Assembly (NCBI GenBank): GCA_024743055.1
Contig: JANSXH010000006.1
Coordinates: 156,868 to 220,867 of the forward strand
DNA from: Pseudomonadota bacterium
Lineage (GTDB): Bacteria > Pseudomonadota > Alphaproteobacteria > Sneathiellales > Sneathiellaceae
Length of the DNA stretch: 64,000 bases
Reading direction: 5' to 3'
The position numbers were made by a program, and so were the translations under genes. Below are positions 49,208 through 57,286 of the stretch, one piece after another; position 1 is the first letter of the stretch, and each line of letters opens with the position of its first letter. The notes under the pieces are model-generated. The model was not told the origin of the DNA. It saw nothing but the letters and a program-made list of their open reading frames with translations, and did not search any database.

Positions 49208-49924
49208 TCAAACCACTTCCGTAAAGCGGCCTTCTTTCTTCAGAACCCGCGCAAATGCCCCCTCTTCCTGGATGGAAAAGACGAGAATAGGAATATTATT
49301 CTCCCGAGCAAGGGAAATTGCGGCCGCATCCATGACCTTTAAATCATTTGCAAGTACTTCCAGATGCGACAATTTTTCGTATCGCTTGGCATCGTCGTGT
49401 TTTTGCGGATCTTTGTCATAGACACCGTCGACATTAGTGCCTTTGAGCATAGCATCGCATTTCATCTCAGCGGCCCTCAAAGCAGCGGCTGTATCTGTCG
49501 TGAAAAATGGGTTGCCGGTTCCTGCGGCAAAGATAACGACCCGACCTTTTTCCAGATGTCGTTCCGCCCTCCGGCGAATATATGGCTCGCATACCGCTGA
49601 CATTGGTATTGCAGAGAGGACCCGACTATCCATACCTTTTGCTTCAATAGCATTTTGTAGGGCAAGGGCGTTCATGACGGTCGCCATCATGCCCATATAA
49701 TCGGCGCTAGACCTGTCCATTCCTTGCGCCGTACCGGAAACGCCTCTGAAAATATTACCTCCGCCAACAACGACGCAGACTTCGACCCCCATGGCGTGGG
49801 CGGTACCGATATCCTCGGCAATTCGAGAAACCGTCTCAACATCAATACCGTATTGCTGATCCCCCAAAAGGGCTTCGCCAGAGCATTTCAGTAATACCCT
49901 GCGGTACTGAGGTTCGTTCGACAT
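49208..49924 (-). CDS. pyrH: UMP kinase
   Basis: Phosphorylates UMP to UDP. An amino acid kinase-fold protein, 238 aa from the ATG at 49924, which has GGGGATT upstream; a TTG 12 bp earlier is less likely. Motifs: [47 protein letters not shown] and [14 protein letters not shown]. Part of the conserved rpsB-tsf-pyrH-frr cluster. Confidence 0.97.
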   Translation of the reverse strand: MSNEPQYRRVLLKCSGEALLGDQQYGIDVETVSRIAEDIGTAHAMGVEVCVVVGGGNIFRGVSGTAQGMDRSSADYMGMMATVMNALALQNAIEAKGMDSRVLSAIPMSAVCEPYIRRRAERHLEKGRVVIFAAGTGNPFFTTDTAAALRAAEMKCDAMLKGTNVDGVYDKDPQKHDDAKRYEKLSHLEVLANDLKVMDAAAISLARENNIPILVFSIQEEGAFARVLKKEGRFTEVV

Positions 49925-50032
49925 TTTAATCCCCAAAAAAGTTACGACTGGTACTCATACGTCGGAATGACAGCATACAGAAAAAGTTCGGTTTGAAAAG
50001 CCGGACAGCAATTTCATGTATCCTACATACAA

Positions 50033-50064
50033 ATATGGCGGCCTCATGTCTGAGACCGCCATAT
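50033..50064 (-). terminator. Hairpin downstream of tsf, possible terminator or attenuator
   Basis: ATATGGCGG and CCGCCATAT pair perfectly over 9 bp, with further pairing inside (CTCA with TGAG). On the - strand it is followed by TTTGTATG, a weak T tract. It lies about 20 bp after the tsf stop and may reduce read-through into pyrH. Confidence 0.5.
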
Positions 50065-50084
50065 CATTTAAGTAATTCATCCGC

Positions 50085-51008
50085 TTAGCTGACTGCAGCA
50101 GCAACCTCAGCAGCGAAATCTGTTTCTTCTTTTTCAATGCCCTCGCCAACGGCATATCGGGACATTCCGACGACCTCAATCGGGCTACCGATCTCTTTGG
50201 CTACAAGCTCAATGGCTTTCTTGACAGAATTTTCGCCATCAACAACGAAAGTCTGTTCGAGCAGAACAACTTCTTTATAGAACTTGCTAAGCCGGCCTTC
50301 GACCATCTTTTCAATGATCTCCTCTGGCTTGCCTGATTCACGAGCCTGTTGAGACAACACAGCACGCTCCCGGTCAATAGCAGCCGGATCCAGGTCCGCG
50401 ACGCTAATGGATTGCGGGCTGGTGGCCGCCACATGCATCGCGATCTGTTTACCTAGCGCGGACAAAGCGGCTGCATCACCTTCACTCTTCAACGCGACAA
50501 GGATACCGATCTTTCCAAGACCACTGGTAACAGCATTATGCATATAAGAGGCAACAACTCCCTGATCGACAGAAAGCTTCTCTGCCCGACGCAGGTTCAT
50601 GTTTTCGCCAATTGTTGCGATCGCCTTTGTCAGAGTTTCCTCAACCGTGTCGGATCCACCAGGGAATGGTGTAGACTTGATCGTCTCCAAATCGTCGCCT
50701 TTATCCATAGCAACGGCTGCAATGCCACTGACCAGGTTCTGGAAATCTTCGTTACGACCAACAAAGTCAGTTTCTGCGTTGACTTCAACCACCGCGCCGC
50801 TGTTGCCATCAGCAACAACCGCAACAAGACCCTCAGCCGCAACACGGCCGGATTTCTTGGCTGCTGTCGCCAGACCCTTGGTACGCAGCCAATCAATGGC
50901 AGCATCAATGTCGCCGTCGGTTTCCGTCAGAGCTTTTTTACAATCCATCATGCCCGCACCGGATTTGATACGGAGTTCTTTAACAAGTGCAGCTGTAATA
51001 GCGGCCAT
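50085..51008 (-). CDS. tsf: Elongation factor Ts
   Basis: Nucleotide exchange factor for EF-Tu. The 307-aa protein has the UBA-like N terminus with [16 protein letters not shown] and EAAID-type helix ([15 protein letters not shown]), then [16 protein letters not shown] at the start of the core, and a C-terminal module ending in the usual acidic/Ala tail. It lies about 75 bp after rpsB, with a strong hairpin in the gap. Confidence 0.97.
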   Translation of the reverse strand: MAAITAALVKELRIKSGAGMMDCKKALTETDGDIDAAIDWLRTKGLATAAKKSGRVAAEGLVAVVADGNSGAVVEVNAETDFVGRNEDFQNLVSGIAAVAMDKGDDLETIKSTPFPGGSDTVEETLTKAIATIGENMNLRRAEKLSVDQGVVASYMHNAVTSGLGKIGILVALKSEGDAAALSALGKQIAMHVAATSPQSISVADLDPAAIDRERAVLSQQARESGKPEEIIEKMVEGRLSKFYKEVVLLEQTFVVDGENSVKKAIELVAKEIGSPIEVVGMSRYAVGEGIEKEETDFAAEVAAAVS

Positions 51009-51046
51009 AGCTCAACCTCATAATTTAAGGGTGAAAGGTAATTTAC

Positions 51047-51070
51047 CACGCGCCCTGTGAAAGGCGCGTG
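51047..51070 (-). other. Perfect 8-bp hairpin between rpsB and tsf
   Basis: CACGCGCC (51047-51054) pairs with GGCGCGTG (51063-51070) around an 8-nt loop. No T run follows on the - strand. A structure between rpsB and tsf can set the ratio of the two products by attenuation or processing; that role is inferred. Confidence 0.5.
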
Positions 51071-51084
51071 ACAACAATGTTAGT

Positions 51085-52041
51085 TTAGGATGCTTTCGCG
51101 TCGGCTTCTTCAGCTGGCGCTTCTTCCGCAGGAGCCTCTTCAGCAACAGGTGCTTCGGCCTCGGCTTCGGCTTCGGCCTCGGCTTCAGGCGCGGCCTCTT
51201 CTGTAGCAGGAGCTTCCTCAGCAGCCGGGGCTTCTTCCGTAGCCGTGGCTTCTTCCGTAGCAGCAGCTTCTTCAGCCGGTGCCTCTTCCGCTGGAAGCTC
51301 TTCTTCCATGATCGGGGTAGCAGCCTCGCCTAGATCCTCACCGCTGTCGGCCATTTCCATGGAAATTCCATCGATGACAGCTTGCTTGAAAAGATCGCAA
51401 TAAAGATTGATCGCGCGAAGCGCATCATCATTACCGGGGATCGGATAGGTAATCCCATCAGGATTTGAATTACTGTCGACAATACCGACAATCGGAATGC
51501 CCAGCTTATTGGCTTCCTGGACAGCAAGCTCTTCCTTATTGGTGTCGATGACAACAATAATATTCGGCAGGCCACCCATTTCCTTGATCCCACCAAGGGC
51601 GCGCTCCAATTTATCGCGCTCCCGGGTCAGCTTCAGGATTTCCTTCTTCGTCAGTCCACTGCTTTCGCCCGCAAGCTGCTCATCAACTTTATGCAGACGC
51701 TTGATGGATTCAGAAACTGTTTTCCAGTTTGTCAGCATGCCACCGAGCCAGCGATGGTTGACATAGAACTGCGCGCATTGTTTTGCGCTTTCTGCAACCA
51801 CATCAGATGCCTGACGCTTCGTACCTACAAACAGGACGCGACCGCCACCAGCAACGGTATCACGGACCACTTTCAGGGCCTGATACAGCATAGGAACTGT
51901 CTGCTGCAGATCAAGGATATGAATTTTGTTACGAGAGCCGAAAATATACGGACCCATTTTTGGGTTCCAGCGGCGGGACTGATGTCCGAAATGTACACCA
52001 GCTTCCAAGAGCTGACGCATAGTAAAAGTAGGCAGAGCCAT
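51085..52041 (-). CDS. rpsB: 30S ribosomal protein S2 with long acidic tail
   Basis: Structural protein of the small ribosomal subunit. Residues 1-~230 are a normal S2: [68 protein letters not shown] and [19 protein letters not shown]. The protein is 318 aa, against about 240 in E. coli, because of a tail of about 73 residues made almost only of Ala, Glu, Pro and Thr. AAGGAG lies before the ATG. The 190 bp upstream hold no gene and should carry the rpsB-tsf promoter; GGAC-N8-GTCC (about 52100) could be part of a leader structure. Confidence 0.96.
   Translation of the reverse strand: MALPTFTMRQLLEAGVHFGHQSRRWNPKMGPYIFGSRNKIHILDLQQTVPMLYQALKVVRDTVAGGGRVLFVGTKRQASDVVAESAKQCAQFYVNHRWLGGMLTNWKTVSESIKRLHKVDEQLAGESSGLTKKEILKLTRERDKLERALGGIKEMGGLPNIIVVIDTNKEELAVQEANKLGIPIVGIVDSNSNPDGITYPIPGNDDALRAINLYCDLFKQAVIDGISMEMADSGEDLGEAATPIMEEELPAEEAPAEEAAATEEATATEEAPAAEEAPATEEAAPEAEAEAEAEAEAPVAEEAPAEEAPAEEADAKAS
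51088..51306 (-). repeat. Low-complexity Ala/Glu repeat region in the rpsB 3' end
   Basis: About 219 bp encode degenerate repeats of the type EEAPAEE/TEEAPA and a run of alternating Ala-Glu ([13 protein letters not shown]), with near-identical hexamers (GGCTTC/GGCCTC on the + strand, about 51149-51188). Such DNA is prone to length change by slippage. Confidence 0.8.
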
Positions 52042-52233
52042 TCTGCAATCTCCTTTTCCGGTTGAGCCTCCGCGGATTGTGGTCCTTTGGTTTTCACCTC
52101 GGACACCGGATGGTCCCTATCAACACAATAGACACCGAAACCCGCGTGCGAATTTAACAGGACGCTGATTACGCCCATCTAGGACGGAATGCAAGCCAAA
52201 AAAACGGATTTTTGGTGAATTCAGCAGGTTTTC

Positions 52234-55200
52234 CTAGATATCATGGACATCTATGACGCCCGGGACAAATTTCAAGGCCTGCCTGACTTCTGGAGAGATA
52301 TTGCAACTCGAGGACAGATCAATTTCCACTTCTCTGGACTCTTGTTCCAAATTCAGCACCAGGGCGACACGCCCCCTGCCCCTTCCGCCCTCTTTCAAGA
52401 TTGAGGCGACCTGGCCAATCGGGCTATCGTCATCAACAAAAATTCTGACCCCATCGGTAATATTCGCGGCCAATGTCTCCAATCGCTGGGCACTCTGGAC
52501 AGTCATTCGGGGCTGATCATTATCCAGGTTACCTGTGACTTTCAGCACCAGAGATTGCCCGACCAACAGAAAATCCCGATATTTGTCCAAGGACTCAGCA
52601 AACATCGTCACTTCAAAAGCGCCACTGGCATCAGATAGCTGGACAAAGGCAAGAGGTTTCCCTTTACGGGTTCTCAACTCCCGTTTTCCCATGACGGTGC
52701 CGGCAAGGGTTGCGGCGCTCTCACTTGATCCGAGGCTTGAAATGAAAGACGTCGAGCTTCTGACCCCTGCCTTATCCAGTGTTTTTGCCCAGGCGTCCAG
52801 TGGATGGCCCGAGAGATAAAAACCGACAGCATCAAATTCCTGCTTCAGTTGCTCCATCGCTGTCCATCGGGCAACAATGGGCAAGGCCGGCCGGGAGACC
52901 GCGACAGCGGCACTGCCGCCAAACAAATTCTCCTGTCCCGATCCGCGCTCCTCTTCTGTTTGCTGAGCTTGCCGTAACAGCATCTCGATGGATGCAAAGA
53001 CTTGAGCTCGATCATTAAGAAGGGCGTCGAAGGCCCCGGCCCGACAGAGATTTTCGGCCTGTCGCTTGTTCATATGGCGCGGGTTCAGACGATCTGCGAA
53101 ATCAAACACATCTTTATAGGACCCATTTTCTTCGCGCTCGGCCACGATACCCGCCATGGCCTCTCTGCCAACATTCTTGACCGCGGCAAGCGCATAACGG
53201 ACAGCACCCTCTTCCCCCTCGAATTCAACTGAAAACTCTACTTCAGACGAGTTGAGGCACGGTGGATGCGCCGGAATTTTCATCCGCTCCAGATCCTGCC
53301 GGAAAATATTGAGTTTGTCCGTATTGTTGAGATCAAGACTCATAGAGGCCGCCATAAACTCAACCGGATAATTAGCCTTTAAATAAGCCGTGTGATATGA
53401 GACAAGCGCATAGGCTGCCGCATGGGATTTGTTAAAGCCGTAATTAGCGAATTTCGCTACCAGATCAAAGATATGACTGGCATCCTTGGTGGTAATACCC
53501 TTCTCCTTGGCGCCTTTCGCAAAAATTGCTCGTTGCTGATCCATCTCTGACTGGATTTTTTTACCCATGGCCCGGCGTAGAAGATCGGCATCCCCAAGGC
53601 TGTACCCGGCAAGGGTTTTGGCGATTTCCATCACCTGTTCCTGATAAATGATAACCCCGTAGGTTTCTTCTAGAACAGACTGCAATTTCGGATGCAGATA
53701 ATCTGGTTCTTCTTCGCCATGCTTGCGGCGAATATAGGTCGGGATATTTTCCATCGGTCCCGGCCGATAGAGGGCAACGATGGCGATGATATCCTCAAAG
53801 GCATCCGGGCGCATTTTGCGTAGCATGTCCCGCATGCCGGAACTTTCAAGCTGAAACACGCCAATTGTATGGCCTGTTGCCAGCAGATCAAACACCGCCT
53901 TGTCGTCCAACGGGACCTTGGCGTAGTCAATATCGATACCGCGCCGAGCCAGCAATTCCTTAGCCCTGTCCAATACGGTCAGGGTCTTGAGCCCAAGAAA
54001 ATCAAATTTCACCAAGCCCGCGGCTTCCGCATATTTCATGGAAAACTGAGTGACCGGCATATCAGAGCGAGGATCACGATACAGCGGCACGAGCTCATCC
54101 AACTCCCGATCGCCAATCACCACCCCGGCCGCATGGGTCGAGGCATGGCGGTATAATCCTTCCAACTGCAACGCGATCTCGATCAAACGGGCAACATCCG
54201 GATCATTGGCCCGCTCCTCCCGCAATCTCGGCTCTGTATCGAGCGCTTCCTGCAAGGTAACAGGGTTGGCCGGATTGGCCGGGATCATTTTACTGATGCG
54301 ATCCACCTGCCCATACGGCATTTGCAGAACCCGGCCCACATCGCGGACGGCGGCCTTGGCCTGGAGTTTTCCAAAAGTAATGATCTGGGCAACCTGGTCA
54401 TGTCCATATTTTGTCTGAACATACCGAATGACCTTTTCACGTTTATCCTGACAAAAGTCGATATCGAAGTCAGGCATGGACACCCGTTCGGGATTAAGAA
54501 AGCGCTCAAACAGCAAACCGAACCGCAAGGGATCCAAATCGGTGATGGTCAATGCCCAGGCCACAACCGAACCCGCCCCGGAACCACGGCCCGGCCCAAC
54601 GGGTACATCATTTTCTTTTGACCATTGGATAAAGTCTGAAACGATCAGGAAATAACCGGGGAAACCCATCTCGTTAATGACATTGATCTCATAATTGAGA
54701 CGGTCAAAATACTCCTTGGCGGTTTCCTGACGTTTCGCCTCATCCATTTCTTCGGTGAAAACTTCATTCTCAAGCCGAATATGCAGCCCTCTGGTTGCCA
54801 TGTCTTCCAGCTCCGCCGCTTCATCACGACCTTCAGAGGAAGAAAAGGCCGGCAGGATCGGATCATGACGACGGGCAGCAACGGCGCATCTTTTCGCAAT
54901 CACCAAAGAATTGGAAATGGCTTCAGGTAAATCAGCGAATAACTCGGTCATTTCTTCTGCAGATTTGAAGAAATGATCCGGCGTACGTTTCTTTCGTTCT
55001 GTATCCCCAACATATTGCCCAGCAGCAATACAAAGAAGCGCATCATGTGCGTCATACATGGACTTTTCAGGGAAGAAAACTTCGTTCGTTGCCACTAGCG
55101 GGATATCGTATTTATAGGCGAGGTCGAGCATGCCCGGCTCGGTTTTCATCTCGAGCGGGACATTATGGCGTTGCAGCTCCATATAAATCCGGCCTTTAAA

Positions 55201-55701
55201 AATGTCCTGCAACTGCAGCAAATAGGCTTTTGCCAATTCCATCTGGTCGTTTGCAAGCAATCGGCCAATCGGCCCTTCCGCCCCACCGGTCAAACAGATG
55301 ATGCCGCCACCGTATTGCCTGAGCACCTCCATAGCTACCTGAGCTGTTTCTCCCGCATCCGTTTTCAAAAAGGCATGAGAAGTGAGTTTCAGAAGATTCC
55401 GATATCCCTCTTCATTCTGGGCAAGCAACACTATCGGGTCCGGCTCAGGCCGTCGACCAGAGCGATCAATCCCATCCGTACGGGTAATGGCGATCTGGCA
55501 GCCCAATATCGGCTGAACACCCCCTCCTTGCAACGCGAGGGAAAACTCAAGCGCCCCAAACATATTGCTAGTGTCAGTAATTGCGACCGCTGGCATTCCG
55601 TGCCGCTGGCAAAGTGACAAGATGTCCTTTACGGGCACAGCCCCTTCCGACAATGAATAGGCGGAATGAAGGCGTAAATGGACAAAGTCAGCATGGGACA
55701 A
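52234..55701 (-). CDS. dnaE: DNA polymerase III alpha subunit
   Basis: The replicative DNA polymerase. Order: N-terminal PHP domain (VHLRLHSAYSLSEGAVP), palm with GPGRGSGAGSVVAWAL and PDFDIDFCQDKREKVI (catalytic Asp), finger and thumb, beta-binding region (KSHAAAYALVSYHTAYLK nearby), and C-terminal OB fold (TLAGTVMGKRELRTRKG). I choose a TTG at 55701 (GGAGG 8 nt upstream, product SHADFVH as in relatives, 1155 aa). The frame is also open to an ATG at 55785, which lacks a ribosome binding site. A DnaA box and an SOS-controlled promoter lie upstream. Confidence 0.95.
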   Translation of the reverse strand: MSHADFVHLRLHSAYSLSEGAVPVKDILSLCQRHGMPAVAITDTSNMFGALEFSLALQGGGVQPILGCQIAITRTDGIDRSGRRPEPDPIVLLAQNEEGYRNLLKLTSHAFLKTDAGETAQVAMEVLRQYGGGIICLTGGAEGPIGRLLANDQMELAKAYLLQLQDIFKGRIYMELQRHNVPLEMKTEPGMLDLAYKYDIPLVATNEVFFPEKSMYDAHDALLCIAAGQYVGDTERKKRTPDHFFKSAEEMTELFADLPEAISNSLVIAKRCAVAARRHDPILPAFSSSEGRDEAAELEDMATRGLHIRLENEVFTEEMDEAKRQETAKEYFDRLNYEINVINEMGFPGYFLIVSDFIQWSKENDVPVGPGRGSGAGSVVAWALTITDLDPLRFGLLFERFLNPERVSMPDFDIDFCQDKREKVIRYVQTKYGHDQVAQIITFGKLQAKAAVRDVGRVLQMPYGQVDRISKMIPANPANPVTLQEALDTEPRLREERANDPDVARLIEIALQLEGLYRHASTHAAGVVIGDRELDELVPLYRDPRSDMPVTQFSMKYAEAAGLVKFDFLGLKTLTVLDRAKELLARRGIDIDYAKVPLDDKAVFDLLATGHTIGVFQLESSGMRDMLRKMRPDAFEDIIAIVALYRPGPMENIPTYIRRKHGEEEPDYLHPKLQSVLEETYGVIIYQEQVMEIAKTLAGYSLGDADLLRRAMGKKIQSEMDQQRAIFAKGAKEKGITTKDASHIFDLVAKFANYGFNKSHAAAYALVSYHTAYLKANYPVEFMAASMSLDLNNTDKLNIFRQDLERMKIPAHPPCLNSSEVEFSVEFEGEEGAVRYALAAVKNVGREAMAGIVAEREENGSYKDVFDFADRLNPRHMNKRQAENLCRAGAFDALLNDRAQVFASIEMLLRQAQQTEEERGSGQENLFGGSAAVAVSRPALPIVARWTAMEQLKQEFDAVGFYLSGHPLDAWAKTLDKAGVRSSTSFISSLGSSESAATLAGTVMGKRELRTRKGKPLAFVQLSDASGAFEVTMFAESLDKYRDFLLVGQSLVLKVTGNLDNDQPRMTVQSAQRLETLAANITDGVRIFVDDDSPIGQVASILKEGGRGRGRVALVLNLEQESREVEIDLSSSCNISPEVRQALKFVPGVIDVHDI

Positions 55702-55793
55702 GGAGGTTTCCTCCAATCGAGATTTAAGCCGTCCCACTATTGCATACCCTTCATCAAAGGTCAGGAGCTGACATGCTCCTCTCATTAAAATCT

Positions 55794-55802
55794 TGTGGAT
55801 AA
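55794..55802 (-). promoter_or_regulatory. Perfect DnaA box upstream of dnaE
   Basis: The - strand reads TTATCCACA, the exact 9-mer consensus for DnaA. It lies between the SOS-controlled microprotein ORF and dnaE. A 9-mer is expected about once in 130 kb of double-stranded sequence by chance, so the location is suggestive rather than proof. Confidence 0.5.
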
Positions 55803-55851
55803 GTCTCCCTGGAAAACGCTAACACTCACATCCCGGTATCCTGTCGCTGCT

Positions 55852-55959
55852 TTACCCTGTAAAGCTCGTCACAATCTCCGCCCAAAAGACCATGGTTCCA
55901 AGAGCCCCCATAAAGGCGGCGCATTCAAAGCTGCTTTTCGCAAATTTCATGATTCCCAT
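55852..55959 (-). CDS. Predicted SOS-induced 35-aa membrane microprotein
   Basis: A 35-codon ORF too short for usual gene finding. It begins with ATG at 55959 behind AAGGAAAGG (8-nt spacing) and encodes a basic N terminus (MGIMKFAKSS) and one hydrophobic helix (FECAAFMGALGTMVFWAEIV), ending TSFTG. Its promoter carries a perfect SOS box between -35 and -10, so LexA should repress it. By its size, single helix and SOS control it resembles in concept the division inhibitor SidA of Caulobacter, though I see no sequence evidence of homology. It lies 150 bp upstream of the chosen dnaE start and may share a transcript with it. Function is inferred. Confidence 0.6.
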   Translation of the reverse strand: MGIMKFAKSSFECAAFMGALGTMVFWAEIVTSFTG

Positions 55960-55986
55960 AACCTGTACCTTTCCTTGTTTGAAATG

Positions 55987-56015
55987 ATAATGTTCTTGTT
56001 TTGTTCTTTTGTCAA
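55987..56015 (-). promoter_or_regulatory. Near-consensus promoter with SOS box
   Basis: On the - strand TTGACA (56010-56015, perfect -35), exactly 17 bp, then CATTAT (55987-55992, four of six). GAAC-AAAACAA-GAAC (55992-56006) is a perfect alphaproteobacterial SOS box filling the spacer and touching the -10. LexA bound here would block RNA polymerase. It drives the 35-aa ORF and perhaps dnaE. Confidence 0.82.
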
Positions 56016-56111
56016 ATAATATTTTTGATATCTCTAAAACGCCTCTTTTCGACCAGTTTTCAGCCATATCGAGCGCCAAGAATGTCTTTTTGAATTTCGC
56101 GAGAATGTCAG

Positions 56112-56609
56112 ATGCTAATTGCCCATTTGCCTTCGGGATATATTTCTGCTCACCTTTCCCGACAGTATCGCCAGGTCGGTACCAAGACCGTTGTAGCCGC
56201 AACTTTAATCGGGGCAATATTTCCAGACATAGACATGGTCTATTTTTACCTGATAGACAATCAGCAAACGAACCACCGTGAGTATCTTACCCATTGGCCG
56301 CTTCTATACATAGCGTTGTTCGTGATTGCCATTTCGCTCTATGTCAGCAACCAAGCTAAGCCATTTCTCTTTTTGGTCTGGTTTTCTATTGCTGCAACTA
56401 TTCATATGGTTCTGGATAGTATCGCTGGCCCCATGATGTGGCTCGCGCCTTTCTCGGATTGGAAACTGCAACTCATCGAAGTACCCGCCACCCAGTCACA
56501 CTGGATTCTCAGTTTCCTATTTCATTGGACATTTCTCTTGGAACTATCGATCTGCGCCCTCGCCCTCCTCCTTTATGTTTGGAAGCGCCCGAGGGCCTTT
56601 CGTGCTTAG
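56112..56609 (+). CDS. YdjM-like membrane-bound metal-dependent hydrolase (DUF457 type)
   Basis: A 165-aa polytopic protein. The N-terminal LIAHLPSGYISAHL, GAIFPDIDMVYFY and NHREYLTHWPLLY contain the conserved His/Asp pattern of the YbcI/YdjM-type membrane hydrolases; four hydrophobic segments follow. The substrate is unknown. It reads away from an SOS box about 105 bp upstream. The E. coli relative YdjM is a known LexA-regulon member, so shared SOS control is plausible. A + strand element TTGTCA-N18-TCTAAA (56009-56038) could be its promoter. Its stop overlaps that of convergent lolD (TTAG). Confidence 0.82.
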   Translation: MLIAHLPSGYISAHLSRQYRQVGTKTVVAATLIGAIFPDIDMVYFYLIDNQQTNHREYLTHWPLLYIALFVIAISLYVSNQAKPFLFLVWFSIAATIHMVLDSIAGPMMWLAPFSDWKLQLIEVPATQSHWILSFLFHWTFLLELSICALALLLYVWKRPRAFRA

Positions 56610-57286
56610 TCTTCCTGAAGCTTATGATCGTGAACCCGCACGATCCGATCCATTCGCTGGGCCAGATCCGTATTATGGGTCGCGACCAATGCAGCGACAT
56701 TGCGATCCCGCACGAGATCCAGAAACTGCTTGAACACAAGCTCTGCAGTTTGCTCATCCAGGTTTCCAGTAGGCTCGTCCGCCAGCAGCAATACAGGGTC
56801 GTTGGCAAGGGCCCGGGCAATGGCGACCCGCTGCTGTTCCCCGCCTGAGAGTTTGGCTGGACGATGAGACAAGCGATCCTGAAGGCCCATCCGTTCCAAC
56901 AACTCCGTCGCTTTTTCTTTAGCTGTTGATTTTGCCACACCCGAAATAAGATTTGGCATCATAACATTTTCAAGAGCTGAAAACTCCGGCAGCAGATGAT
57001 GGAACTGATAGACAAACCCGATTTTGTCCCGTCTTACTTCCGTGCGCTTCCGATCATTTGAGGAACTGCAATCCACATCCGTTACATAAATGGTTCCGCT
57101 TGTGGGCGGTTCAAGCAAGCCAGCGATCTGCAGCAAAGTAGATTTGCCTGAACCAGACTGACCCAGCAAAGCAACGATTTCCCCCGGCTTTACCTCAAGA
57201 TCAACTGAATCCAGTACCAGCAGGTCTTCCTGACCCTGAGAAAAAACACGGCCTACTTTGTCTAGGCGAAGGACTGCATCACTCAT
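56606..57286 (-). CDS. lolD: Lipoprotein-releasing ABC transporter ATP-binding protein LolD
   Basis: ATPase of the LolCDE-type complex that extracts lipoproteins from the inner membrane. The 226-aa protein has Walker [10 protein letters not shown] (42-50), the Q loop ([18 protein letters not shown], typical of LolD/MacB), signature [15 protein letters not shown], Walker [15 protein letters not shown] and the switch His in ATHNTDLA. Its start overlaps lolC by 8 bp. Confidence 0.96.
   Translation of the reverse strand: MSDAVLRLDKVGRVFSQGQEDLLVLDSVDLEVKPGEIVALLGQSGSGKSTLLQIAGLLEPPTSGTIYVTDVDCSSSNDRKRTEVRRDKIGFVYQFHHLLPEFSALENVMMPNLISGVAKSTAKEKATELLERMGLQDRLSHRPAKLSGGEQQRVAIARALANDPVLLLADEPTGNLDEQTAELVFKQFLDLVRDRNVAALVATHNTDLAQRMDRIVRVHDHKLQED

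Noticed and set aside
55702..55785. ATG at 55785 as the dnaE start
   Set aside because: It lacks a ribosome binding site and adds 28 residues not typical of DnaE. The TTG at 55701 has GGAGG and yields the family N terminus. The longer form cannot be excluded.
55852..56217. A full 121-aa protein in the frame of the SOS microprotein
   Set aside because: The upstream part would run through the SOS promoter itself and resembles no protein. The ribosome binding site, the promoter position and the hydrophobic helix all favour the short ORF starting at 55959.
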